From positions 5,926 through 69,925 of the forward strand of contig NW_017893447.1 in the NCBI RefSeq assembly GCF_001540865.1: a stretch of DNA of 64,000 bases. The letters run 5' to 3'. Positions 22,498 to 34,544 of the stretch are shown here, one piece after another; the stretch's first letter is position 1, and the number at the start of each line of letters is the position of its first letter. The stretch is from Ananas comosus. Its lineage: Eukaryota; Streptophyta; Magnoliopsida; Poales; Bromeliaceae. The translations under genes were made by a program, and so were the position numbers. Under the pieces are notes generated by a model. It ran no database searches and was not told the DNA's origin. It saw only the letters and a list, made by a program, of their open reading frames with translations.

Positions 22498-22668
22498 TGA
22501 CTTAGCCATCTGGCGGCGAACGCGTCGCCCTTACCCAGCAAGGACTCAAGTCATGACTTAGCCATCTTACGGCGAACTAATCGCATCACACCCAACAATG
22601 GTTCAAGTCACGACTCAGCCTTCTGGCGGCGCACGCATCGCCCTTACCCAACATGGTTCAAGTCAGTC
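22498..22668 (+). repeat. Three 56-57-bp tandem repeats
   Basis: Three units starting tgacttagcc / tgacttagcc / cgactcagcc at 22498, 22554 and 22611, each with tggcggcg(a/c)acg...cgcccttaccca...ttcaagtca. Confidence 0.8.
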
Positions 22669-22696
22669 TAGGCGGCATCATCCAATAAGCTAAATG

Positions 22697-22806
22697 GGCG
22701 AGGAGAACCAACATACTCAGTTCAAGCTCAAGCTCATGGCATACCGGGCGAGGAGAACCAACATACCCGTTGAATCACTGCCAGGCGAGGAGAACCAACA
22801 TACCCG
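22697..22806 (+). repeat. Three copies of ggcgaggagaaccaacatac
   Basis: The 20-bp unit occurs at about 22697, 22746 and 22784 with unequal spacers. Confidence 0.8.
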
Positions 22807-22954
22807 CAGATAGGATTCACTTGTGCTCAGTCGCAAATCTCATTCGCTGCACTAGCAGCCTTCATTTCCTAGGAATTCCAGAATCCATTTCACAACTCAA
22901 GGGTTGGTCTCAAACTCTATAGTATCGACCTATCTAGGTCCGATATCCTTTCCA

Positions 22955-23230
22955 CCCTAAGTCCCACCGACTCTAGGTTCAACGCCTTTATCACATAACC
23001 TAGGTTTACTTTAACTCTAGGTTCAATCCACAACCTACGTTCTTTAACACTAGGTTCGATGTCAACCTATGTTTAACAATACTAGGTTCATATGTCAACC
23101 TATGTTCACGACACTAGGTTCAATACAACCTATATTTACTAACACTAGGTTCGATACCACACACCTAGATCCATTTGAATCTAGGTTCATTCACAACCTA
23201 GGTTCTTTAGCACTAGGTTAGATGCCACTC
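22955..23230 (+). repeat. Diverged array of ctaggttc...caacctatgtt units
   Basis: About eight imperfect units alternate ACTAGGTTC with CAACCTA(T/C)GTT. The two halves are partly inverted (AGGTT/AACCT), so single units could fold back. Confidence 0.65.
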
Positions 23231-24439
23231 GATCTATTCGACATCCTAGTTATCCAATCGAGCTTTCTATAATTTATATGCATATATAATCTAGCATATC
23301 CTCACCATGCTAATCATGTATTTGTTACCATGCATTCATCTCAATGCCAACATGCGTTATTTAATAGCCATTATGTTATTATGCCTCTCCTAGCATCATG
23401 TAATCATGCATTTACCTAGCATGTATTCCACTACGCATATAGATATTAACATGCATCTATCCACTAGCGTATGTCATCATGCAATTATCTAGCATTTACA
23501 TATCATGCTTATCATGCATTCTATATTATGTCATTAACATGCATTCGTATAGTATTAACTACATGCATCATCTAGCATTTACATGCATCAACATGAATTC
23601 ACATTTTTCTTAGACATAAGGGCGACCTAGTCGCTTCGGCGAGCACAACCCATCTCGATTCACTCTCCGATTGCTTGTAGTCACTTGCAATCGGCCTCCC
23701 GCGGCACTCGTATCCGGCTCAGCCCGCACTTGCAATTGCGCACCAACCGTGCGCCGCTTCGTAGCCCCGAAAATTATAGGTCTTCGTTTTGTTGTTACGG
23801 TGCTCGGAATCCGATCTCGTGATTTTTGGACGTCGCCTCGGCCCTCCAAGCGAAAACGAAGCTAAATAGTCCGTTTCTTCAATATCTTCGCACCGGCTCG
23901 ACGAATTGCCGAACCGACTTCGCCAACGCGTTCGTATACCTAGCAATTAGGTTTGTATAGGGTTAGTTTAGATCAAACCCAACTATTTACAAAAACCTCA
24001 TTTCGGAGCCCTAGTTTGCAACTATGCAAGAATCTCACATAAAGCTTCTAGATTCAAGTATAGATCAACTCCTTAGCATGCTAGAGTTCTACTAAATCCA
24101 ACTCTAGGGATTAAAAACCCATCTCTAAGGATCTACCATGAGAGGGCTAAGAAGCTTACCTCTCCAAGCTTCTCCAATAGTGAGGAAGAAGATGAAGAAA
24201 AAGAAAATCCACCTTGTAGCCTTCTTCTCCACCTTCTCCTCCTCCCTTTTCCTCCTTTGCAGAGAGAGAGCAAGAGAGTTTTAGAGAGAAAGAGGGAGAG
24301 TTGGGGTTGAAACGGTGAGGGAGAAGGAGAGAGAAAGGTTCTAATCCCCTCTATACACTCTTCTCATGACAAAATTGCATATAAACCCCTCAACTTTTGC
24401 AAATAGTGCACTGCCCCGAACTGGGCATTTTCGGGCTAC

Positions 24440-24507
24440 GGGGACCAGTCCTTGCATGAGGGACCAGTCCCTTAGGGACCTGTCCCTGGCTGAGGGACCC
24501 GTCCCCG
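24440..24507. repeat. GGGACC-N-GTCCC palindromes with altered centre
   Basis: Three or four units read ggggACCAGTCC, gggACCAGTCCC, gggACCTGTCCC and gggACCCGTCCCC. The outer arms are kept while the ACCGGT centre of other copies is lost. Confidence 0.75.
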
Positions 24508-24879
24508 TAGGTCCACTAGCCCAGACTTAGCCAAATTTCAGCATTTTTCGTTTTCGCTCCGTTTTCGCTCGTTTTCGTGCGTTTGGCGTCCGATTCATTT
24601 CAAATCGAACCGAGACTCGCCAAACATGTTTTCGAGCATGTTTTCATCATCTTTTCATCCACGCTAATGCCGGATTTAGTCCATGGTCCAACATAGCATT
24701 TCGGGTTCCGTTTACACGCCTACGCGCACCGAAACGCCCGAATACTTCCAAACTTCACCGAACTTCACAGGAACCATTCAAATGGCTTTCCAAACCAATA
24801 TAAACCGTAACTTCATAATTTTAGAAGTCCGATACCTTACAAGGTTAATTCTCAATTCCTTAAAAAGATTATGACTTTG

Positions 24880-26762
24880 TTGGGAACGGATCACAAATGG
24901 TGCAGATAGGTTGATTTGTATACTATCAATGCTAGAGTTGTACTTTTAGTGGATGGGAGGCAAACCAAGTAGATCAAAGTGAAAAGTTGTGAGTATGATA
25001 TAGGGACCCACTTTCTCTCCTTTTCTCTTTCTCATAATTGCTAAGAGTTTAGTAAGGACAACATTACTGGTAGAGAGGAATAACTTGATTAGAGGATTGG
25101 AACCTATGCAGGTTAGCAAGGTAACACTTATTTAGTATGCAGATGATACGATATATTTCGATAAGGCAAAAAAGAGATTCATGAAGAACCTTCGATTTAT
25201 ATGCACATCTTTGAATGGGCCTTAGGTTTGAAGATAAATAAGGATAAATCAAAACTCTTTTACCTTGGTATCTAGATTTGCCTCTCGGTATTAGACAATT
25301 GAAAAGAGGGAATTAGTGGCCAATCATAAACAAAATCAAAAAAAAGAATTGAAGGATGGCAGTCAAAGCTTTTGTCCTAGTGAGGCAGATCAACTCTGGT
25401 GAATTCAGTGCTTTCGAACCTTCTTTTGTACTATTTCTCTACATTTAGGGCCCTGAAATGAGTTGTACGGCGCATTGAGACACAAAGAATGGTTTTCTTT
25501 TGGAAGGATAACACAATAGTTAGTGGTGCTTTTGTCTGATCCTGTGAAAATCTCTCTGCATGACCAAGAAAGACGGTGGGCTTGGGATCAAGGATCTTGC
25601 GACTTTAAATATTGATCTTCTAGCAAAATAATTGTGGAGATTTTTTACAAAGCCGAAACTTGAATGGAATAAGTTGATTAGGCACTATCCTATAAAAGGA
25701 GAAAGCGTCTTAGAGAAGGAGCAAGTTTTCGGCCATACTCACAATGGTGGAAGAGTGTTCTATATACAACAGATAGTTTTAGATGTGCAGTGGCGTTCAC
25801 GTTAGAGGACAGAAAGTGGATTGATTTTTCGTCAGATGTATGGTGTGGTGATTGCTTGCTATTGGCATCCTTCCCAACTATTTATGACCATATTCAATGC
25901 AAAAGTTATTGAATGTAGGACTGTTTTATAAGAGGAGGATGGAAATGAGACATGATTCTAGGAGGCTACATACCATCGTCCCAGGAGGAGGGCGATATGA
26001 TGGATGGCTTCAAAGGGTTACTGGTCAACATAGAAGTGGATAATGGACAAGACTTGGCCAAATGGAGATGGACCAACTCACAATAGTTCTTACTTAAATC
26101 ACTTCATGGTTTTCTTAAGCATAGTAGAGTTATAGACTGAAATACCAAACAGATTTGGAAGCTGAAGATACAAAAGAAAGTTAAAAGCCTTAGTTTGGCT
26201 AGTATTGAGAAAAGAAGCACTTATAGCTAATAATCTGCAAAAAAAGGGTTGCCAGGGGGAACAAAACTGTGTGCTCTATGCTATTGAATTTGAGACTATA
26301 GACCATCTGTTTACAAATTGTGTTTGTGTCAAATAACCTGCTCTTGTATCTACTAACTTATATGATGATAGGAGACCTTTGGAAAGCTAGGTCGAATGCA
26401 AACAGAGATTACAAAAAGGAGGAAAGACTTTATGACGGTTACTATGATTTGGTGGCTCATGTGGTTGGATAGAATAATAAAATATTCTAGAATTTGGGAA
26501 ACGATATAGACCGTACCTTAAGTGGTATCCATAAATTAAGGGATCTTTGGGAAGATCACTATAGTAGCCGAAGGCAGTTGATGTATCATAATCCGTAAAT
26601 TGCAGTTTTTATTTTTGCTTTTGCTTTTGTTGCTTTTTGATTTTTTGTTTGCCGTTTGGTGTTTTTCTGCAAGGCTCCGTTGCCTCACTAATATAACCTA
26701 ATTCATACTCTTATTGAATGAAACAAATAGCACACTGCCCTTTTCTGAGGAAAAAAAAAAAG
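24880..26762 (+). pseudogene. Decayed LINE: RT end, C-terminal domain, poly(A)
   Basis: The catalytic YADD of reverse transcriptase is at about 25135-25146 and is immediately preceded by TAG, a stop codon. Farther on, about 25560-25690 reads KKDGGLGIKDLATLNIDLLAK, the usual region after the RT domain of plant LINEs, and about 26170-26330 has a remnant of the zinc-binding zf-RVT domain (CALCYE...DHLFTNC). It ends with the typical ttgaatgaaac...tgagg tail and an A-run at 26750-26762. Many stops and frameshifts are present and the 5' part is missing. Confidence 0.75.
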
Positions 26763-27642
26763 AAGTTGACATGCCCTCTACAATTCACAGACCGTCCTTG
26801 TTCCACATCACAGAGTTCCTCGAGTTCCACACCCGACATAATTCCAATCAAACAGAGCTCGAAAAATGGTCTTACATCTTGCTGCAGTCCAAAGAAAACA
26901 AAAACTACACACAGAAATATGAGAATAGGGCCAAATCCTGGCGCGCCTCTTCTTCGAGTTTTTACGTCGTGATAATAATGAGGAACCAGCAGCTCCCCTC
27001 ACATGATTAGGACAGGAGCACAAGACCTTCAGGCTTGCAGTGTGGGTCAAACAAATTAATGAATAATTAAAACCATATCTCATCTAGGACTGCTACAAAA
27101 TGAGTTTTAGGTACGACAGAGGAAGGGAAAAAAATTTTCTTTCCACTGTTTTACCGAACCATTCCCTCTCGAAAATAAACAAGAGCTTTCGCGTTCTGAA
27201 ACATTCATAACATCATCAAAATCAAACGTATAACTGAACTTTTCATCCAATTTACAGTGTTCGATCAAAAAGTCCGAGGACCATACTCTTACCCTTTAAA
27301 TGGTAATCCAACCAACTATATTAGATTCCAAATGCTCACGTAGCAGAAACCTTCCAGCGAGGTGAAATATAAACATTCTGGGAAGAACTCTTGATTATTC
27401 ATTAGTTACAACAAAAGAGGGACAGACCCACCGTGCATATAAAATCATGTGGAAACTCTAATTTTTTTGTATTGTCGCCCATGTCATATTTGCCAGCAAA
27501 ATTGTTTGTTGTCGCCCACCAATTAATAGTATGCATACGATCCTACTCACACAAAATGAAAAAGAAGATGAATAAATAGATAAATTTCGCAGCACAGACG
27601 TGATGAACCACATCATTCCTTGATCGTATTCCTTGCTTACGA
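26763..27642. other. SAC9 3' flank, no gene seen
   Basis: The sequence lies between the LINE tail and the last SAC9 exon and would contain that gene's 3' UTR. Short open frames on both strands resemble no known protein. Confidence 0.4.
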
Positions 27643-27924
27643 TCAAACTAAAGATAGACTCGCGATTCTACCCATCTCAGCAGGATCTGCATAAAAATAC
27701 AACTTTATTCTATTCGACAAGGACAAGCCCGCAGCGACAGGAAGGTTCCTTAGAGTCGAGCCGTCCAGCTCAGAAATATCATCCGCAAAGGCCGTAACAT
27801 CGCCCAGCAATCTAAAAACCATCAGTCGGGCTTGTACTGGCCGTGTGAAGTCAAAGTAAGGAGGTGTGCCCCCTTTTACTTCTGGGAGGCAAAATTCACC
27901 TAATGGTACCAAATTTCTCGGTTC
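27643..27924 (-). pseudogene. SAC9: SAC9 last exon with stop codon
   Basis: A 94-codon exon (including TGA) starting EPRNLVPLGEFCLPEVKG after ttccacag and ending MGRIASLSLV. It is separated from the previous exon by a 9.9-kb intron. The frame is intact and the end matches the usual SAC9 C-terminus. Confidence 0.87.
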
Positions 27925-29281
27925 CTGTGGAAAAACACAAGGATGAAGCCAGGTTAGAAACTTCACGTCAAAAACGCTCAAAAACTCTATGAGCAACTGT
28001 TTAACTGTACAATCACATTTTGTATACCGGTAAACGAAGAAGAAACACTCTGATTTCAGATCTTAAGAATAGCCATTCCCTGCAAAAACAACTGAAATCC
28101 AACTACTCCCACCCAAGACCATGTTTTCAGTGGGACCATATTTTAGTATTGACCTTCAAGAAAATACTAGTGACTTAACATTGCATATTTCCCAATTTTG
28201 AAGAGATCAGGTGAATTACATTATAGGTTTGCACCGTATCATTATTCAGCACGTTGACCAGAATATTTACACGAATAAAGGTCATTTAGAAGCTATATTG
28301 CAAGACAGAGACAATGGGATGTGGTATACACTACAGTTCAGACTTGGGGACTGGGCAACTCACAAAGAATGATGTCACGGAGACAGCTAATGCACACAGT
28401 ACTTTTTATATTCTATATCTAGAGAGACTACAATTTCTATAATTTCTGCTAGTAATAGCAGTTAGCCAGGATGTAAAATCCAAAGATTCTTTACGATAAT
28501 TTTTATAAAAATGGAGGATTATCACATAATTGAACAGTTTTTACGGTACAAAAAAAAATTTGCCTCTCAAGATTTGGCAGTGTCGTAGGTTATGAAATAG
28601 ACTTCCATACTATCTAGCGTGATAAAGTGATGTTTCGGAGATAAAAATCGGACAACAGCTACACTGATAAAACGGAAATTTTATTCAAAAAGGGCAACAT
28701 TTCATATGTTGAATTGCGTAGTTTCTCAAGTGGAGGGACCTATAAGAGAAACATATTTGTGAGTTTTAAATAAGAAATTGTGAACTAGAAGGGCCAAAAT
28801 GCTATTATTACAAAATAGGAAAAAGGGACAGTGTGAGGAAGTAATCATATTATGTGAAAATTTTTGAAGTTTTAGCGAGTGAAGGGACTCATATAGACTC
28901 AAAGGGGAAGCGTAGATTAAAGTTTCATGAAATTCAGAGACTGTTGTGCAAAAATTGCACAGACATGAAGATAAAAGTTTCAAATTTGTCGGGCGGTTTT
29001 CTTGTAAAAGACGCGACATTTATATGTTAATATGTGAGATTTTCACAGCTAGAGGAACTTCTATGCAAATTACAGCTACTGAGAAGTTTTGAGCAAGGAA
29101 TAGTAAAAGGAGGGTCCTTTTGTAATTATCACATAATAAAACAAAAAAAAAAACCCTAAAATCCCTAAACCTCTCCCTCTCCCCAACCTCAAGCCACCAC
29201 CCTCCATCACCTCCCTCCAACCCTTGCCGACGTCGCTGTTCTCCGACCAGCCACCACCGGCAGAAAAAGAGCCCAAACCCC

Positions 29282-29394
29282 CCCCCCTCTCTCTCTCTCT
29301 CTCNTATGGACGTCCCTACCGGTTCCTACCAACCGGCCCTATCCCTCCACGACCGCTTCCACGACCGGCCACCGCCGTCGCCGTCAGAGGTTTG

Positions 29395-29430
<36 letters not shown>
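29282..29430 (+). repeat. (CT)n microsatellites
   Basis: Two CT runs (about 29288-29303 and 29398-29427) with C-homopolymers; a single N at 29304 shows the assembler was uncertain here. Confidence 0.9.
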
Positions 29431-29431
<1 letters not shown>

Positions 29432-30444
29432 CCCCCGGATTAACGTATAGTCTCCTGAGTACCTCCATGAAACTGTCATTGTCTGATCAGTTCTTAGGTC
29501 GTAAAAGTTTTTTTCTAATACGTTCTAGTTTTAGCTGCTGCCACTGCTGCAGAAAGCAAGCTACAGCTCGGTTCTGCCTCAGTCGAGCTCCGGCGACTTC
29601 GCCTCTGCCGGCCAGCACCCCCTTGGCCCGCAGGCGACCTTCCTGACCACCCTCGACCATCCCTTGGTCGGCCACTGCTGCCTCCAGGCTGCTGCTGCTA
29701 CTGCTGCTCTCCGTGACCAAGAACCCTTTTCCGGCAACTCGCCACCTTTGGCGAGCTAATTTCGATGAGCACGGCACTCCTCGGCACCTACCAGTACCTG
29801 TGCTCCCTGAGTTGCAGCCATACCTGCCCCAAACAATCGCATTCGCTATTCTCCAGCAAGTATTCGGAGAATTATCGTTGAGCATGCTTTTCCGGCCAAC
29901 TCGGTGCCGGTGATGCTCATTTTAGGGAGCAAGTGATCCTCTGGCCATCGCCTACGCTGTGCTCATCTTATTGAGAACTTTTCAGACAGTTCAGCGCTGT
30001 GCACAACTGAGGTGTAGCCGAATCCCCTCCTCGCGGCTGATTTCTCACTTTCCAATCGCTGCTATCATCATCGTGGCTCTACTGCAGGTCTGTCGCAACC
30101 TGAGGCACGTCATCGACCCCTTTGTGCCATCGGTTGACTTTCGATTGCAGAAGTTCGGAAAAATAACCCGAAACCTTTTTTCGTTATCAATTTATTTAAG
30201 TTATATGCAATTATAGTGTGAATTGGGTGTGTCGATGCTTTTCACGTTGCATTGGGTGTTGGTTAGCACTAACTATCTTTGCTGGATGTCGGAACTAATT
30301 GTCCGAAGCCTGAAGACCCTTATGGAGCTTTGTAAGTGCAAAGGCGCATCAAATGCCATAAAATCGATCATAATAGTGCATTTTGGTTCTGATTTTGCGG
30401 AGCCTTCGTCGCTGTTAATCTCGTAAGGAGACGAGCCTTGTTGC

Positions 30445-31192
30445 CAGTGTTTGAAAAGGCGCGAGGCACAGAGAGGCGCAAAACTCTCCTGAAGCCTAAG
30501 CACGAGACGCACTGCGAGGCGCATGCCTCAAGAAGGCGAGGCGCATATTTACTAAGCCTAGTTTAATTTGATGTTCTACATTAAAAAATCCTAAAATAAC
30601 CATCAGAAAGTAAAGAAAACGTATGCATATAGTTTAATTTGATGTTCTTGCTGACGCTGCTGCTGTTTTCGCTGCTGCTAATTCTTGTTTTCCTGCAGCC
30701 GCTGCTACTGGTTGCTTATTCTAGCCATCGCTAGTTTACTGTCGCTGCTTCTAGCCACTAGCACAACTGCTGTTAGATACTCAACAGGGAGAGGATGTGG
30801 GAGAATAAGAGACGGAGAGGAGAGGGCAAGCGGCTAATTTTTTTAGGGGTTTTTTTGGGTTTCTTTCAAGATTTTTAAGTATCTTATTAGGTTTAAAGTA
30901 TAAGATGCAAATTCAAAACCTAACAATCCGAAAACTTTGAATTTTTTTGGATTTCTTTTAATATATTTTTAGTATCTTATCAGGTTAAAGTATAATATGC
31001 AAATTCAAAACCCGACGACTCGAAAACTTGAATAAAAAATTCCTGAAAACTTAAATATTGCGAGGTGCACGCCTCAGGCGCGCCTCGCGCCTCGCGCGCG
31101 CCTCAGCAATAGTGATGCGCCTCGCTATTGCTGAGGTGCTGAGACCCGCGCCTCGCGCCTAAGCACCGAGGCGCACGCCTTTTCAAACACTG
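30445..31192. mobile_element. hAT-type element, non-autonomous, with 8-bp TSD
   Basis: Terminal inverted repeats CAGTGTTTGAAAAGGCG ... CGCCTTTTCAAACACTG are flanked by CTTGTTGC (30437-30444) and CTTGTTGG (31193-31200), an 8-bp duplication matching at 7 of 8 positions. Subterminal regions are dense in gaggcgc and its complement. There is no transposase; 748 bp. The hAT call rests on TSD length and TIR style. Confidence 0.8.
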
Positions 31193-31981
31193 CTTGTTGG
31201 TTGGATAAACCATCTTGGTTGGCCTCTAGTGGCAATAGGGGTGTAATATACTATCTCAACACTAAAATACATGCAAACTAGGACTTCAGTGGCCAAGTTA
31301 TGAGCTTATTGATCAACTCTAGGTTCATATAAATGTTTGCTGCTCTGACACACCAAAGATGGAGTGTGTGGATCAGTGGAGATTAAGCGCATCATGTGCG
31401 CGATCCAATATGGAAACGATGTCCGAAAAGCCGAAATCAGGCCTTTACAACCGAATTGTTGGGTCGGGTGTCCGCGGCCATGTTTTTTGCTGGCTAGAAT
31501 CCCATTATAGTTGTATTTCGAGTAGGAATGACCCTCAAGACTGATCATGTGGTTCTTCGCGGTCCTAACGCTAAAAGTGGCAACTTCGGGACTTACCGGG
31601 GCACTAAACCATTGTTTTACACACTGCTCGTGCATGTGGGCTCCGAAATTTGTGGGAGTTGTTCCAAGGGTCTTCTCTAGTTGAAATCAATAGCAAAAGC
31701 ATATATGATGTCCTTTTTGTTTCGGTGTAACCCGAAATCCATTACGACCTAATTTAGTGGTCATTGCCTCTGTTATTGCACTATATGCGTGCAACTATCC
31801 CAACACCTGCATTAGAGAGTTTTGGGATAGCATAGGGGATTGTGACACCTGTGTGTAGCTGCGTAGTCGACCGGGTAATCGATATGGTGACCCACGTTGG
31901 TTTTAGAAGTTGTTTCGCAGAAATGATGCTTCGAATGTGTTGCTGTACTACCGATAGCTTGTTAGGGCTGTTTGTAACAAG

Positions 31982-32699
31982 CACTGTTTGAAAACTCGTG
32001 CCTGAGGCACGCATCTTAGCGCCTAGACACGAGGCACAGGCCTCAACACCTCAGCAATAGCGAGGCGCAGCGCTATTGCTGAGAGGCGTACCTCAAGCGA
32101 GGCGCGAGGAGCGCGTGCCTTACGTGCCTCGCAATATTTAATATTATAGAGATTTTTGCTTCAAGTTTTCGGGTTGTCGGGTTTTGAATTTAACTTTTAT
32201 ACTCTAACCCGATAAGATACTTAAAAGTCCTAAAAGAAGACCAAAAAAACCCTAGAGAAAACCATCTGCTCGCCCTCTCCTCTCCCTCTCGTGTTCCCAC
32301 ATATTCTCTGTCTGTCGAGCATCCAGCAGGCAGCAGTAGCGCTAGCAGTAGGAACGAGCAAGGAGCAGCAACGGCTGCAGGATAAGGATGATTATGAGAA
32401 TGATACTTGAAAAACGACCAAATGAGAGCATTGGCACCACAATCACCTGAAGTTTTTAAGTTAAAAGTTGAACTACATATATTTTTTAATTTAAGAACCT
32501 ATATGCATGTGTTTTCTTTACTTTTTTATGGTTATTTTATTTTTGTATGGTTATTTTGGGATTTTTTTAATGTGGAATATCAAATTAAACTAGGCTTTGT
32601 AAATGTATGCCTCGCTTTTTTGAGGCGCGTGCCGTGCGCCCCTCCTAGGCTCCAAGAGAGTTTTGCCCCTCTTTGTGTCTAGCGCCTTTTCGAACATAT
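31982..32699. mobile_element. Second copy of the GAGGCGC-rich hAT-like element
   Basis: It starts cactgtttgaaaa and ends ccttttcgaaca, in the opposite orientation to the copy at 30445-31192. It shares the subterminal cctcagcaatagcgaggcgc block and the AT-rich middle (ccgataagatac). Ends have drifted and the target duplication is unclear. Confidence 0.65.
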
Positions 32700-33027
32700 T
32701 TGTAGTTGGTTAGGTCCAAATGATACTTACTAGTCGTGAATTTGGCGCAAGTCATGGACTTGAGAGCTTCAAAGTATAGGTGGGTGCTTCGATCCGAAAT
32801 AGGTAATGTAGTCACTTATTTTGTTTTCCTCTCTTATACTTGTTATATCATGACTCACTTTATTCCACCTATCTCACATCTCCTTTACTGCTTAACTTTC
32901 ATATTGATATACCTTGGTTATTTCGTATATATTGATTACTTATATGTTGCTTTGTTTTATCAGCTCACATGAGATGTAGAGTTTAAATGTATTTTCTAGT
33001 GTTGAACATATACATATGATTAAGGAC

Positions 33028-33357
33028 TTAAGTGCCCATCGGTACGGGCCGTATCCACCGTGCCGTATCGTGCCAACAAGATATCGTCACGATACAGCCC
33101 CCGTGCCAATGGCACAACTTAAAACTCTATATTCTTTAAATTAGTTAGTAATTTTCTCAATAAAATTCAAAAGATTTAATAAAGATACATAATAAGCAAT
33201 TAGAGTATATTGTTGCTAAAAAAAATAAACATTTCATGTCATTATGTGTCGGCACACATATATATTTTGTAACTGGCAGGCATCAGCACCGTCCGGCATG
33301 CACCATGCCGTATCGTGTGGGCAAGTTTACGATGCGACCCCGCGCCACGGCACTTAA
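33028..33357. mobile_element. Short inverted-repeat element (MITE), TTAAGTGCC ends
   Basis: It begins TTAAGTGCCCATCGGTACGG and ends CGGCACTTAA. Subterminal GCCGTATCGTG repeats are inverted. A second, 3'-truncated copy is at 38686-38933 and a related GGTACGGG...CGATACGGCA piece starts near 34545. Confidence 0.65.
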
Positions 33358-34544
33358 ATTCTTGCATATGATTTTAGATCTTGTTTGGGTTCGCTGGCAC
33401 TCCTTAGGAGTTTCTTCATCGGCTATATGCCGATGTTGGACATTATTGTGTTTGATCATGTCGTGTTTAACACTTTTGCATATTCCATGAGAACTGGCAT
33501 GGTGATCTAACCCACCTTGTGGCCAGAGATGTTCTTTTCTGAAAAAGTAGTTGGAATCACAACCACGAGCCTAGATCAGTTAGATATGGTATAAGCCAGC
33601 TGCTTAGCACTTGCCTAAGATCTTATGATAACAAATAGCGCACTTACTCAAGATTCTATAATAACGGGCACTGATTGGGCTATTTGATATTCTATTAGTT
33701 GGTTGACGCATAATCGTATAACATCATCTTACAATTGATTAGAAAAACGCCCAAGATCCTATGACAGCGAGCAATGATTGGGTAACTTGGTGAACCATAG
33801 CTTTGTGGATATATAACTATGACTTGAGACATTTCTACTAATTACTCTCATAATAGCAGTTGTGTAGATCAACATCGTTACTTTGACACTTATATTATGA
33901 CCTTATTTTGTATGGTAGTGACATTGCTCTGCTATAATTATGATTCCTTTTTACTTCATTGATATTATGCCTTTATCTGTTTTAGTTATTGTAGCTCTTG
34001 GTTCAGTTATTATATTATGATTTAGTTATCCAGGTTTTATCATTATTTATAATTGTGCTTTATTTTTACGTTATCTTTTTCTTGTTAACCTATAGGTGCA
34101 GCTTGCCCTCGTTGGCTTGCTGTACACACAGGTAACATTTTATATGTTTCTCACACCCTGTTTTTACAGGTGGCTTGGATGGTGAGATGCATGACGCAGT
34201 GTGTGGCTCGCGCCTAAATAGAGTTGTTTGGCTAGCATCGATCAGAGTCGTCGCTACCCACTAAATTAGTCATCTACTGTTCTAGTATTCCGGTTATATC
34301 TATTGGATTTAAGAATTATTTCGATTAATTGTTGATTGGTCAAACTTTTATTTTATGTTGGTTATCTCGAGCTGTTCTCAATACTCTATCTATCAATAAG
34401 ATTACATGGTTTAAGTTATAGTTGTAGTTATATCCTGTTGTTTTAAGTAACTGGTGTATGTGTTCATAGTTTAGATGCTAAGATAGGGAAATTATCTAAC
34501 ATCTATTATGGAATGGGAAAGATAAACCTTCAACCAAGGATTAA

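Larger units (their letters stand above)
22068..24841 (+). mobile_element. Family B LTR with internal tandem repeats
   Basis: Block order (purine/pyrimidine belt at 24180-24340, gccccgaactgggcattt, palindromes, ...GATACCTTACA end at 24841) matches 1-1051. The 5' end was probably removed where the Sirevirus-like LTR sits. The first 1.2 kb hold three separate short tandem arrays. No ORF with a recognisable domain is present. Confidence 0.5.
28560..34500 (+). mobile_element. Large LTR-like repeat in SAC9 intron (tentative)
   Basis: Style suggests one or more solo gypsy LTRs: repeated gagggac phrases (28730-29110), an aaaccctaaa CT-rich leader (29140-29430), a region of Ser/Pro-coding composition without domains, and at 34100-34230 a tgcccacaggtaac...ttacaggtggcttgg block of the kind found near LTR ends. 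I cannot fix either boundary. At least three DNA-transposon copies are nested within it. Confidence 0.3.

Noticed and set aside
29224..29885. Ser/Pro-rich open frames over the CT-rich tract
   Set aside because: They arise from (CT)n and CCG-rich sequence in an LTR-like leader and show no family resemblance on either strand.
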